A stretch of DNA of 47,653 bases from Rhizobium sp. WYCCWR10014 (GTDB lineage: Bacteria; Pseudomonadota; Alphaproteobacteria; Rhizobiales; Rhizobiaceae), in NCBI RefSeq assembly GCF_001657485.1, contig NZ_LXFU01000020.1, forward strand, positions 1-47,653. The letters are read 5' to 3'. The notes below the pieces were generated by a model. That model had not been told where the DNA came from. It searched no databases and saw only the letters and a list, made by a program, of their open reading frames with translations. Shown here in pieces: positions 17,341 to 25,135 of this stretch. Each line of letters starts with the position of its first letter. The stretch's first letter is position 1. A program made the position numbers and the translations under genes.

Positions 17341-18889
17341 CGGGCGGCCGCTTTTTTCCAATCTCGACCTGAGTTTCGGCGCCGAGCGTACTGGTCTCGT
17401 CGGGCGTAATGGCGTCGGCAAGACGACGCTGCTCAAACTCGTCTCCAGTGAAGTCCAGCCGCATTCGGGCACCGTATCCGTCAACGGCAGCCTTGGCGTG
17501 CTGCGGCAGAGCGTTCAGGTAGCATCTGACGAAACGGTTGCCGATCTCTTCGGCGTGACCGATGCGCTCGCTATTCTTCGCCGCGCTGAAGCCGGCGAGG
17601 CAACGACCGACGAGCTTGCATCGGCGGACTGGATGCTGGAGGCGCGCATTGCCGCAGCCCTCCATCGGACCGGGCTCGACGTGGCCCCGGAAACCCCGCT
17701 TGCGGCACTCTCCGGTGGGCAGCGCACACGTGCTGGGCTGGCAGCGCTGATCTTTACCGAACCGGATTTTCTGCTGCTCGACGAGCCCACAAACAATCTC
17801 GATCGCGAAGGCCGCGAGGCGGTGATCGCGCTGGTGTCAGGCTGGCGGGCCGGCGCCATCATCGTCAGCCATGACCGGGAACTGCTTGAAAGTGTCGATG
17901 CGATCGTCGAGCTGACCTCGCTCAGTGCCACGCGCTACGGCGGCAACTGGAGCCATTATCGCGAGCGCAAGGCCCTTGAGCTCGCGGCGGCACAGCATGA
18001 TCTCACTGAAGCCGAAAAACGCATGGCCGAGGTGGCAAAGAAGGCGCAGGCGACGGTCGAGCGCCAGGCGCAGAGGGACAGCACCGGGCGGAAGATGGCC
18101 GCCAAGGGCGGCATACCGCGCATCATGCTCGGCGGCATGAAGGAGCGGAGCGAAACGACGGGCGGCGACAATGCCCGCCTCGCCGAGCGCCGGCGCGCCC
18201 AGGCACTGGAAGAGGCAAGGGCAGCGCGCGAGAAGATCGAGATCCTGCAGCCCTTGTCGGTCACCCTGCCGCCGACCGGGCTGCCTGCCAGCAAGATCGT
18301 GCTGAAGATGGATGGCGTGACATCCGGCTACCAGCCGGGCGATCCCGTCATCCGCGATCTCTCCTTCGATGTGACGGGACCGGAGCGTATCGCCGTCACC
18401 GGCCGCAACGGCTCGGGCAAAACGACCTTGCTGGCGCTCATCACCGGCGACCTAAAACCCTGGGCGGGCACGGTCGGCGTCATGACTGCCTTCTCGATGC
18501 TCGATCAGACGGTCAGCCTTCTCGATCCGTCGGCCTCGATCCGCGACAATTTCCGTCGGATCAATCCGCTGGCCGATGAAAATACCTGCCGGGCCGCCCT
18601 TGCCCGCTTCATGTTCAGGGCGGATGCGGCGCTGCAGACCGTATCGACGCTGAGCGGCGGGCAATTGCTGCGGGCGGGCCTTGCCTGCGTCCTCGGCTCG
18701 GCACCGCCGCCACTGTTGATCCTCGACGAACCGACCAACCATCTCGACATCGACTCGATCGCCGCCGTCGAGGCCGGACTGCGCGCTTATGACGGCGCGC
18801 TCGTGGTCGTCAGCCATGACGAGACGTTTCTCGAGAGTATCGGGATAGAGCGGCGGTTGGAGTTGATTGCCGGTGAGCTGAGTGGATAA
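17294..18889 (+). CDS. ABC-F family ATPase (ribosome-associated)
   Basis: A 531-residue protein with two ABC domains and no membrane segments, as in the ABC-F family, whose members bind the ribosomal E site to rescue stalled ribosomes or protect them from antibiotics. Domain 1 has GLVGRNGVGKTTLL, LSGGQRTRAG and LLLDEPTNNLD. Domain 2 has VTGRNGSGKTTLL, LSGGQLLRAG and LLILDEPTNHLD. The charged interdomain linker (roughly residues 225-325, with ALELAAAQHDLTEAEKRM) is the part that reaches toward the peptidyl-transferase centre. ATG at 17294 gives the expected N terminus (MPASITLSQVSW). The exact subfamily is not resolved. A second ABC-F gene follows 520 bp downstream. Confidence 0.88.
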   Translation: MPASITLSQVSWSAPDGRPLFSNLDLSFGAERTGLVGRNGVGKTTLLKLVSSEVQPHSGTVSVNGSLGVLRQSVQVASDETVADLFGVTDALAILRRAEAGEATTDELASADWMLEARIAAALHRTGLDVAPETPLAALSGGQRTRAGLAALIFTEPDFLLLDEPTNNLDREGREAVIALVSGWRAGAIIVSHDRELLESVDAIVELTSLSATRYGGNWSHYRERKALELAAAQHDLTEAEKRMAEVAKKAQATVERQAQRDSTGRKMAAKGGIPRIMLGGMKERSETTGGDNARLAERRRAQALEEARAAREKIEILQPLSVTLPPTGLPASKIVLKMDGVTSGYQPGDPVIRDLSFDVTGPERIAVTGRNGSGKTTLLALITGDLKPWAGTVGVMTAFSMLDQTVSLLDPSASIRDNFRRINPLADENTCRAALARFMFRADAALQTVSTLSGGQLLRAGLACVLGSAPPPLLILDEPTNHLDIDSIAAVEAGLRAYDGALVVVSHDETFLESIGIERRLELIAGELSG

Positions 18890-19015
18890 ATCAAGAATTG
18901 GGCGCAACTGAGCCACGGCCTTGGCCCCGGTGAATGAAGTGCACATCAGCGCGACGCGGGTAAAGGCGGGCTTGCCCCACCATCCACGCGGCGTCCATCA
19001 GCAGCGGGCATGGAT

Positions 19016-19034
19016 CCTCGGCTCAAGGCCGAGG
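19016..19034. repeat. Intact copy of the palindromic unit hit by the IS at 39.56 kb
   Basis: CCTCGGC-TCAAG-GCCGAGG forms a perfect 7-bp stem with a 5-nt loop, flanked by GGAT on the left and GGACGGAGGG on the right. The same unit with loop ACAAG is split by the insertion sequence at 39563. The surrounding 18.95-19.05 kb resembles the same mosaic family. Confidence 0.7.
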
Positions 19035-19122
19035 AGGACGGAGGGCGGGGTGACCGTTCCTGCCAACTCACCGCCGGCGCGACGGCTGGTGATCGGCACG
19101 CCTCCGGCTCCCTTGCCTCTTT

Positions 19123-19413
19123 TTGCGAGCAATGTTATTTGGATCTCGCAAGCTTTTGAGAAAGGAGGATCACGCAATGCAATATTTTCGGTTTAATCGC
19201 CAGCGTGGTCCCGTCAACGCCCTGCAAATGCGTTTGCAGGGCTGACCAGAGACCGTTTCTCGACATCTCTTCCTGGTCTGCCCTTCGTGGCCAATGCGGC
19301 GTCGTAATTGACAGCGCGCATTCCTCTCATTTCCCGGGCTCGAACCGCGCAATCCCGTGATGGCTGAATGCCCCGGATCGTGCCGACCACCCGGTCAAGA
19401 CCAGAGAACGATC
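19123..19413 (+). promoter_or_regulatory. Structured 5' leader of the second ABC-F gene (candidate translational attenuator)
   Basis: Elements in order are as follows. A 7-bp hairpin TTGCGAG/CTCGCAA spans 19123-19151. A near-perfect Shine-Dalgarno, AGAAAGGAGG, lies at 19159-19168. A 22-codon ORF (19177-19242, stop to 19245) has final codons that form a perfect 10-bp hairpin (19219-19242, loop TGCG). A 9-nt direct repeat GACCAGAGA occurs right after the ORF stop (19244-19252) and again just before the ABC-F start (19399-19407). A segment TCTCTTCCTGGTCT (19266-19279) can pair with either repeat copy. Pairing with the second copy would cover the weak ABC-F ribosome-binding region. The logic resembles ribosome-stalling control of ABC-F and erm genes, but it is inferred. 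Confidence 0.5.
19177..19245 (+). CDS. Short leader-peptide ORF, 22 codons
   Basis: The frame encodes MQYFRFNRQRGPVNALQMRL followed by QG and a stop. It is preceded by AGAAAGGAGG, a ten-base match to the complement of the usual alphaproteobacterial 16S rRNA 3' end, with 8 nt to the ATG. This is the strongest Shine-Dalgarno noticed in the window. The peptide is basic (four arginines) and its last eight codons build a perfect hairpin. No T-run follows, so the hairpin is not a standard terminator. It matches no family I recognise. The ABC-F gene begins 169 nt after its stop. Confidence 0.6.
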   Translation: MQYFRFNRQRGPVNALQMRLQG

Positions 19414-20940
19414 ATGACACTCATCAATATCCGCAATCTCGGCGTGACGCTGGGCAATCCTTTGTTTTCCAAGCTCAATCTCGTCGTCAATGCCGGCGAC
19501 CGCATCGGCCTCGTCGCCGCCAACGGGCGGGGGAAATCGACGCTGCTTGCCTGCATCACCGGTGCGCTGGAGCCGAGCGAGGGCGAGATCACCAAGGCGC
19601 GCGGGCTGACCGTCGGCCATGTCGCGCAGAATGTGCCGCCTGCCCTTTTCGACACGCCGTTCTACGATGCGGTGCTGCAGGCGCTGCCGGCCGATCAGGC
19701 CGAAAGCGAAAGCTGGCGGGTCGATGTGGTGCTGGAATCGCTCGACGTGCCGGAGGCCATGCGCGGCCGGCCACTGAAGCAGTTGAGCGGCGGATGGCAG
19801 CGGCTTGCCATGCTTGCCCGCACCTGGGTGAGCGAGCCCGACGTGCTTCTGCTCGACGAGCCGACCAACCATCTCGACCTCGAAAAGATCGCGCAGCTGG
19901 AGAGCTGGTTGAACGCGCTGCCGCGCGACGTGCCGGTTATCCTGTCCAGCCACGATCGCGCCTTCCTCGATGCGACGACCAATCGGACGCTGTTCCTGCG
20001 GCCGGAGCAATCGCCGGTCTTTACCCTGCCCTATACCAGGGCACGCGCCGCCCTCGACGAGGCCGACGCTTCCGAAGCCCGGCGCTACGAGCGCGATATG
20101 AAGGTGGCGGAGCAATTGCGCAAGCAGGCGGCGAAGCTCAACAATATCGGCATCAATTCCGGCAGCGACCTGCTCGTCGTCAAGACGAAGCAGCTCAGGC
20201 AGCGTGCGGAGAAGCTGGAGGACGCGGCAAAACCGGCGCACCTGGAGCGCTCGGCCGGCGCCATCCGGCTTTCAAACCGCGGCACCCATGCCAAGGTGCT
20301 GATGACGCTGGAGGATGCGGCGGTAACGACGCCGGATGGAACGCTGCTGTTCAAGACCGGCCGGCAGTTCATCTGCCAGGGCGACCGCATCGTGCTGCTC
20401 GGCCTCAACGGCGCCGGCAAGTCGCGGCTGGTGTCGATGCTGAAACAGGCGATCGAAAGACCCGAGACGGTGCGCGACAGCATCAAGGCGACCCCCTCGC
20501 TGGTGCTCGGCTATGGCGACCAGGCGCTTGCCGATCTTGCCGACACCGACACGCCGATCGGCACGATCATCCGCCGCTTCGATGTCGGCGACCAGCGGGC
20601 GCGGGCCCTGCTGGCGGGCGCCGGCATGACGATCGACATGCAGGCAAAACCGATCGGCCAGCTCTCCGGCGGCCAGAAGGCCAGGCTCGGCATGCTGGTG
20701 CTGCGGCTGACGGAGCCGAACTTCTACCTGCTCGACGAACCGACCAACCACCTCGACATCGACGGACAGGAGGCGCTGGAGAGCGAGTTGATGGCACATG
20801 AAGCGAGCTGCCTGCTGGTCTCGCATGACCGCAGTTTCGTGCGGGCCGTGGGAAACCGGTTCTGGCTGATCGAGAAGAAGCGGCTGGTGGAGGTGGAAAG
20901 CCCGAAAGGATTCTTTGCTTCGGTGGGATCAGGCGCGTGA
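19414..20940 (+). CDS. ABC-F family ATPase with attenuator-like leader
   Basis: A 508-residue tandem-ABC protein without membrane segments. Domain 1 has GLVAANGRGKSTLL, LSGGWQRLAML and LLLDEPTNHLD. Domain 2 has LLGLNGAGKSRLV, LSGGQKARLGML and YLLDEPTNHLD. The interdomain linker (about residues 205-290) is helical and highly charged (RRYERDMKVAEQLRKQAAKL). Proteins of this class act on ribosomes, either in translation quality control or in antibiotic protection; which applies is unknown. ATG at 19414 gives the expected N terminus (MTLINIRNLGVTLG), but its own ribosome-binding site is weak (AGAG). This fits control by the leader described above. The two ABC-F genes differ clearly and are not recent duplicates. 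Confidence 0.88.
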   Translation: MTLINIRNLGVTLGNPLFSKLNLVVNAGDRIGLVAANGRGKSTLLACITGALEPSEGEITKARGLTVGHVAQNVPPALFDTPFYDAVLQALPADQAESESWRVDVVLESLDVPEAMRGRPLKQLSGGWQRLAMLARTWVSEPDVLLLDEPTNHLDLEKIAQLESWLNALPRDVPVILSSHDRAFLDATTNRTLFLRPEQSPVFTLPYTRARAALDEADASEARRYERDMKVAEQLRKQAAKLNNIGINSGSDLLVVKTKQLRQRAEKLEDAAKPAHLERSAGAIRLSNRGTHAKVLMTLEDAAVTTPDGTLLFKTGRQFICQGDRIVLLGLNGAGKSRLVSMLKQAIERPETVRDSIKATPSLVLGYGDQALADLADTDTPIGTIIRRFDVGDQRARALLAGAGMTIDMQAKPIGQLSGGQKARLGMLVLRLTEPNFYLLDEPTNHLDIDGQEALESELMAHEASCLLVSHDRSFVRAVGNRFWLIEKKRLVEVESPKGFFASVGSGA

Positions 20941-21104
20941 TGGGTGGCGCGGCGTGCCGTGCCGCCCCGTCCTTTGCGAGGGTTCGCAACAAATCTCAAT
21001 GTTAAAGGACACTCCGCAACACCGGCGTGGGGCATGGTTTCTTGAGAGCCGGGTGTCGCGATCGCTCTCTCGGCTTTTCTCCCCATGAAACACGAGGCAT
21101 CTCC

Positions 21105-21722
21105 ATGCATATCAGACTAGTCGCCTGCGCCGCCCTGGCGCTTTCGGTTGCCGTTCCGGCCGTTGCCGCCGATCTCACCTATGAAACGCCGTCGGCGCCG
21201 TCCGCCGAGCAAGTATCTTCGGCCTATGACTGGTCAGGCTTCTATCTCGGCGCCCAGGGCGGATATTCCTGGAGCCAGGCAGAGATTCTCGGCTCGGATC
21301 AGGATATCGACAGCGGTACATCCGGCCTGCATGCAGGCTATAATTTCCAATCCGGAAATATCGTCTACGGCATCGAGAACGACTTCAACTACAACTTCGA
21401 GAAAAATGGCAATGCGAACCTCGAATGGGATGCTTCCGGCCGAGCCCGGGTCGGTTACGCTTTGGATCGAACCCTGTTTTTTGCGACGGCAGGCGTGGCA
21501 GCCGGCGGCGGCAAGGTCGACATTCCGGCTGCCGGAAAGAAGGACGGCATCCTGATCGGCTGGACGGCCGGCGGTGGTATCGAACACGCGGTCACCGACA
21601 ATATCCTGGTGCGCGGCGAGTATCGCCATTCCGATTTCGGCAACAAGGACTTCGGCTCGACCATCGGCGATGTCGGCGCCACGCAGGACAAGGTCCTCTT
21701 CGGGACCAGCTACAAGTTCTGA
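21105..21722 (+). CDS. Outer membrane beta-barrel protein (Omp25/31-like)
   Basis: A 205-residue exported protein. The signal peptide spans residues 1-21, with cleavage after AVAA. The mature part starts with a short linker and then YDWSGFYLGAQGGYSW, the hallmark of the small rhizobial/Brucella Omp25/31 barrel family. Alternating hydrophobic strands continue to a C-terminal aromatic residue (FGTSYKF), which signals outer-membrane assembly. These eight-stranded barrels are structural surface proteins; porin activity is not certain. ATG at 21105 has GAGG about 8 nt upstream. The gene stands alone between the ABC-F gene and a convergent VOC gene. Confidence 0.88.
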   Translation: MHIRLVACAALALSVAVPAVAADLTYETPSAPSAEQVSSAYDWSGFYLGAQGGYSWSQAEILGSDQDIDSGTSGLHAGYNFQSGNIVYGIENDFNYNFEKNGNANLEWDASGRARVGYALDRTLFFATAGVAAGGGKVDIPAAGKKDGILIGWTAGGGIEHAVTDNILVRGEYRHSDFGNKDFGSTIGDVGATQDKVLFGTSYKF

Positions 21723-21782
21723 CGGAAAGGCAGCGGCGGCAACCGTATGGGGGTCCTGCCGCACGCTGCCACGCCTAAAAGC

Positions 21783-22565
21783 CTAACGCTTCGGTGCCAC
21801 CAGGCAGAAGAAGGCGCCTTGTGGGTCGGTGGCCTGGATGATCCAGCTGCCGCCGGGGACTTCCATCGGGCCGTTGACGAGCTTGCCGCCGCCTGAGGTG
21901 ACGCGTTCGATCGCGGCATCGAGGGTCGGCACGATGAAATAATAGCACCAGAAGGTCATCGGCATGTTTTCCGGCTTGGTCATCATGCCGCCGGTCTGCC
22001 GGCCGTTATGGGCGAAAAGATAATAGACGCCCATCGGTCCCATGTCGAATTCGCTGTCCTTCGTCCAGCCGAACAGCTTGGAATAGAAGGCCAACGCCTC
22101 TTTGCCATTGCCGGCATAGAGTTCGCGCCAGCCGATATTGCCGGGTGCGTCGAAGGCCAGTTCCGGCATGGGCTTCTCCATCGGCGCCGGCGTCATGATG
22201 CAGAGCACCGCGCCATGCGGATCGGCGACGACGGCGAAGCGGCCGATGGTCGGGATGTCTTCCGGCGGACGGCGGACCGAACCGCCATTGGCGGCGAAAT
22301 CCTTGGCCGACTGGTCGACGTCGTCGACATCGACATAACCCGTCCAGTTCGGCGGAATGCCCTTGCCCTCGAGTTCGGCCGGAAATTCCATCAGGCCGGC
22401 GACGCCGACGCCGTTCGCCTCGAAGATCGTGTAGGTGGGCATGCCCTCCATTTTCATTTCGGAGGTGGTCCAGCCGACGACCGAACTATAGAATTTCGCG
22501 GCAGCCGATGTGTCGGGGGTCATCAACTCGCACCAGATGAACTTTCCATGCGTCTCAGACATCAT
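21783..22565 (-). CDS. VOC family protein with two glyoxalase-like domains
   Basis: The 260-residue protein contains two vicinal-oxygen-chelate modules. The first (about 6-125) begins GKFIWCELMTPD and has FYSSVVGWTTSEM. The second (about 140-258) begins NIGWRELYAGNGKEALAFYSKLFGW. The split FYxxxxGW pattern in each half is typical of the family. Members are metalloenzymes (lyases, dioxygenases, resistance proteins) or binding proteins; no specific role is evident. Two ATG codons (22565 and 22562) lie behind AGGGAG and either may be used. It is the last of three minus-strand genes (DUF899, DUF1579, VOC) facing away from a divergent MarR regulator, so common control is plausible. Confidence 0.85.
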   Translation of the reverse strand: MMSETHGKFIWCELMTPDTSAAAKFYSSVVGWTTSEMKMEGMPTYTIFEANGVGVAGLMEFPAELEGKGIPPNWTGYVDVDDVDQSAKDFAANGGSVRRPPEDIPTIGRFAVVADPHGAVLCIMTPAPMEKPMPELAFDAPGNIGWRELYAGNGKEALAFYSKLFGWTKDSEFDMGPMGVYYLFAHNGRQTGGMMTKPENMPMTFWCYYFIVPTLDAAIERVTSGGGKLVNGPMEVPGGSWIIQATDPQGAFFCLVAPKR

Positions 22566-22640
22566 ACACTCCCTTTTTCGACGCCCTTCTTCGGAGGCCT
22601 CTTTGCGAGGCCCCTTTCTCGAGGTTGAACGCCGCGATTG

Positions 22641-23108
22641 TCAGATCTTGCGGGCGTAATGTGCTTCCATGAACTGCTTCCAGGACCCGTCCTGCTGCTT
22701 GGCGCTGGAGACGAAGGTGCGGTGATCGGCGTCGACGAAGATGATCTGCTCGCGGTAATCGGCAAGCCCCTCGCCATTGAAGTCTGGACCTGTGGTATAG
22801 AGTTCCAGCACATTGCCTGACGCGTCGACCTCGCCCTCATAGACCCACATATAGTCCATCATGCTGCCGATCCAGCTGCCGACATACTTGCCTTTTGCGT
22901 CGTTGTAACCGAGCGTCAGGATGCTGGTCGCCTCCTTACCATCCGGCATGCGGCCGGTCCCTTCTGCGACGAACCAGATGCCGTGCAACGAGCGGACGGT
23001 CTCCGTCCAGGGCTCGCCGCCACTCATGTCGGGTGCGGTGACGGTCCAGTCGCCGACCAGTCTTTCCAGGAAGGAATGTTCCTTCAGCACTTCAGCGGTC
23101 TTCATCAT
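22641..23108 (-). CDS. DUF1579 family protein
   Basis: A 155-residue protein with the recurring Trp/Gly pattern of DUF1579: LVGDWTV, EGTGRMPDG, LGYNDAKGKYVGSWIGSMMD, and the C-terminal YREQIIFVDADHRTF. It is expected to form a lipocalin- or START-like beta barrel, but no biochemical role is known for the family. The start at 23108 (or the adjacent ATG at 23105) follows a GGGAGAAGAGG stretch. Its position between the DUF899 and VOC genes recurs in soil bacteria, where such sets are often placed next to a MarR or ArsR regulator. Confidence 0.75.
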   Translation of the reverse strand: MMKTAEVLKEHSFLERLVGDWTVTAPDMSGGEPWTETVRSLHGIWFVAEGTGRMPDGKEATSILTLGYNDAKGKYVGSWIGSMMDYMWVYEGEVDASGNVLELYTTGPDFNGEGLADYREQIIFVDADHRTFVSSAKQQDGSWKQFMEAHYARKI

Positions 23109-23174
23109 CCTCTTCTCCCTTGAGTGATGGTGGTGCGTAGTCCGCATTCCGGACGCAAAACTGCTGGATCGTTA

Positions 23175-23222
23175 GAGCATGATGTCGCCCGAAAACCGCT
23201 TACACTTTTCGGCATCATGCTC
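23175..23222. repeat. Rhizobial palindromic repeat
   Basis: GAGCATGATG (23175-23184) pairs with CATCATGCTC (23213-23222), with a smaller imperfect stem around AAAACCGCTTACACTTTT inside. A related copy lies at 35475-35523. The 3' end of the DUF899 gene begins 5 bp to the right, so the element may act as its terminator on the minus strand. Confidence 0.65.
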
Positions 23223-23226
23223 CGGC

Positions 23227-23952
23227 TCAGTGACAGCAGGATGGCGCCTTGGCCTCCTCATATTCGTCGTGGCGGCGCACGAAATTCATCGTGCTGTCCT
23301 CGTTGCGGCCCTTCGGCGCGCGGTCGAGGATCATCAGGGTGCCGATCAGTTCTTCCGGCCCGCGGGCATAACTCGAATAGGTATGGAAGACCTCGCCCTT
23401 GTCGTTGCGGTAGAAAGCGCTCAGACCCGGCAGTTCGTCATTGGCATCAGCCGGCTGCATAGGCGTGAAATTGTAAAAGACCTTGTCTTTGGCAAGATCC
23501 TCGGGGCTGAAAGAAACGTGATAATCGAAATTGAAATCGCTGCCGAAGGAAGAAACCCAGGGAAATTGCCAACCCATGCGCTGTTTATAGGCAGCGATCT
23601 TGTCGAGCGGCGCGCGTGAAACGGCGACCCAGGTGACGTCGTGATGGTTCAGATGCGGCAAGGCGCCATCGACATGATCGGACAGGAAGGAGCAGCCGGT
23701 GCAGCCGGCATCCCAATCCGGGCCAAGCATGAAATGGTAGATCAGCAACTGGCTGCGGCCGTCGAAGAGATCGGCGAGCGACTTCCTGCCCTCCGGCGTC
23801 TCGAAGGCATAATCTTTGTCGACCTTCACCCAGGGCAGCGCCAGACGGGCGGCGTTGACGCTGTCGCGCAACCGCGTCGCCTCCTGCTCCTTTGCCAGCA
23901 GGGCACGGCGGGCCTCGAGCCACTCTTCGCGGGACACAACTTCATTCTGCAT
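23227..23952 (-). CDS. DUF899 thioredoxin-like protein
   Basis: A 241-residue member of DUF899, a thioredoxin-fold family. The core includes LLIYHFMLGPDWDAGCTGCSF, with a CxxC-like pair (AGCTGCS), then DVTWVAVSRAPLDKIAAYK and the C-terminal FYRNDKGEVFHTYSSYARG. The two terminal cysteines (SCCH) are an extra feature. The enzymatic role is unproven; redox or detoxification activity is inferred from the fold. The gene is divergent from the MarR regulator, with a symmetrical site in the 88-bp gap, and leads the DUF899-DUF1579-VOC run. Confidence 0.8.
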   Translation of the reverse strand: MQNEVVSREEWLEARRALLAKEQEATRLRDSVNAARLALPWVKVDKDYAFETPEGRKSLADLFDGRSQLLIYHFMLGPDWDAGCTGCSFLSDHVDGALPHLNHHDVTWVAVSRAPLDKIAAYKQRMGWQFPWVSSFGSDFNFDYHVSFSPEDLAKDKVFYNFTPMQPADANDELPGLSAFYRNDKGEVFHTYSSYARGPEELIGTLMILDRAPKGRNEDSTMNFVRRHDEYEEAKAPSCCH

Positions 23953-24005
23953 GGAATGCGCCCTCCTCCGGCGCTTGCCGGTGAAGCCGGCTCATCTCCT
24001 TCTCC

Positions 24006-24029
24006 TTGACTAAATACATTGATATCAAT
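24006..24029. promoter_or_regulatory. Probable MarR operator in the divergent promoter
   Basis: ATTGATATCAAT (24018-24029) is a perfect 12-bp palindrome 11 nt before the MarR start. TTGAC (24006-24010) just upstream could be a -35 element. MarR proteins usually repress their own gene and a divergent neighbour from such sites, here DUF899. Confidence 0.5.
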
Positions 24030-24040
24030 AGAAATGGGGC

Positions 24041-24487
24041 ATGTCAAATTCGATCGAGATTCCCTTTTCCACGACGCTGATGGTGCGCGACACCTGCCTC
24101 TGCCTGCATGTGCAGCGGGCGGCACGCGCGCTTGCCCGGCTGTTCGACGATGCGCTGAGGCCGGCCGGCCTGACCAACGGGCAGTTTTCGCTGATGATGT
24201 CGCTGAACCGGCCGGAGCCGCCGCCGATGGGGCCGGTCGCAGCCCTGCTCGCCATGGACCAGACGACGCTGACGGCGGCGTTGAAGCCGCTGCAGCGCAA
24301 GGGCTGGGTAACGGTGATGGAGAACCCGAGGGACAGGCGCGGCCGGCTGCTGAGCCTCACCCCTGAGGGCAAGGCGGTGCTGGCAAGAGCACTGCCGATC
24401 TGGGAAAGCACACATGCGATGATCGACGGAAAGCTGCCGGATGGCAGCGTCGCAAGGCTGCGGCAGGATCTGCAGGCGCTGTCATGA
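24041..24487 (+). CDS. MarR family transcriptional regulator
   Basis: A 148-residue winged-helix protein. The helix-turn-helix lies around residues 57-82 (VAALLAMDQTTLTAALKPL) and the wing around ENPRDRRGRLLSLTPEGKAVL, typical of MarR dimers. Two cysteines at RDTCLCLHVQ near residue 18 could allow redox sensing, but the ligand is unknown. There is little space for a classical Shine-Dalgarno (GGGG just upstream). It probably represses itself and the divergent DUF899-DUF1579-VOC genes through the palindrome immediately before the gene. Confidence 0.85.
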   Translation: MSNSIEIPFSTTLMVRDTCLCLHVQRAARALARLFDDALRPAGLTNGQFSLMMSLNRPEPPPMGPVAALLAMDQTTLTAALKPLQRKGWVTVMENPRDRRGRLLSLTPEGKAVLARALPIWESTHAMIDGKLPDGSVARLRQDLQALS

Positions 24488-24510
24488 ATGATGGCAGAAA
24501 CGGCAAAGCC

Positions 24511-24534
24511 GGCCGGATAGTACCCTACCCGGCC
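24511..24534. terminator. Hairpin between convergent marR and ohr
   Basis: GGCCGG (24511-24516) and CCGGCC (24529-24534) enclose an inner TAG/CTA pairing and a 4-nt loop. It lies between two converging stops; CTTTTTAAAA follows 20-30 nt later on the ohr side. Confidence 0.5.
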
Positions 24535-24579
24535 TGCAGATGGCGGCAGCCGATACGGCTACCAGCTTTTTAAAATCGA

Positions 24580-25002
24580 TCAGGCGACGGTAACCGGGAC
24601 CTCGGTCGAGGTGCGCATCGCGTGGCTGTAGGGGCAGACGATGTGGGCTGCGGCTGCGAGCTTTTCAGCGGTTTCGCGGTCGAGACCCGGGATGTTGACG
24701 GTCAGCGCCACTTCGATGCCGAAGCCGCCGCCATCTTCACGCGGGCCGATGCCGACCTTGGCGGAAACCGTCGTATCTTCCGGAATCTTGACCTTCTGCT
24801 GTCCCGCGACAAATTTCAATGCACCGAGGAAGCAGGCGGAGTAGCCGGCAGCGAAGAGCTGTTCGGGATTGGTGCCGGTTGCGCCGTCGCCGCCGAGTTC
24901 CTTGGGAACGGTCAGCGTCACGTCCAGAACGCCGTTTTCGGAAACGGCGCGGCCCGCGCGGCCGCCGGTGGCAGAGGCTTTGGTCGTATAGAGAATAGGC
25001 AT
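24580..25002 (-). CDS. ohr: Organic hydroperoxide resistance protein
   Basis: A 140-residue Ohr/OsmC-fold peroxidase, the usual length. The reactive cysteines are C57 in AAGYSACFLGAL and C123 in HIVCPYSHAMR, and the supporting R15 and E47 (NPEQLFAAGY) are present. Ohr dimers reduce organic and fatty acid hydroperoxides using lipoylated partners in the cytosol. ATG at 25002 has AAAGGAGA 7 nt upstream, whereas a longer frame starting at 25056 would overlap the operator. The gene is divergent from ohrR, with three adjacent palindromes between them, the classical peroxide-inducible arrangement. Confidence 0.95.
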   Translation of the reverse strand: MPILYTTKASATGGRAGRAVSENGVLDVTLTVPKELGGDGATGTNPEQLFAAGYSACFLGALKFVAGQQKVKIPEDTTVSAKVGIGPREDGGGFGIEVALTVNIPGLDRETAEKLAAAAHIVCPYSHAMRTSTEVPVTVA

Positions 25003-25052
25003 GACAATCTCCTTTGGTTGGCCCTTCGATCGGGTTGGATTTTTAGTATCGC

Positions 25053-25104
25053 ACAATTAAATTGTACGCAAGTGAATTTTGCAAATTGCATTTCGAATTC
25101 GAAA
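25053..25104. promoter_or_regulatory. OhrR operator region with three palindromes
   Basis: ACAATTAAATTGT (25053-25065) matches the symmetric AT-rich boxes bound by OhrR. Next come TGCAAATTGCA (25080-25090) and TTTCGAATTCGAAA (25091-25104), both perfect palindromes. The set spans the ohr promoter and ends 31 nt before the ohrR start. Confidence 0.75.
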
Positions 25105-25135
25105 AGAGGACAATCAGGCTTCAAGGACAATAGAT

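Noticed and set aside
19219..19242. Intrinsic terminator at the end of the short ORF
   Set aside because: The stem is perfect but no T-run follows; a role in translation control fits better.
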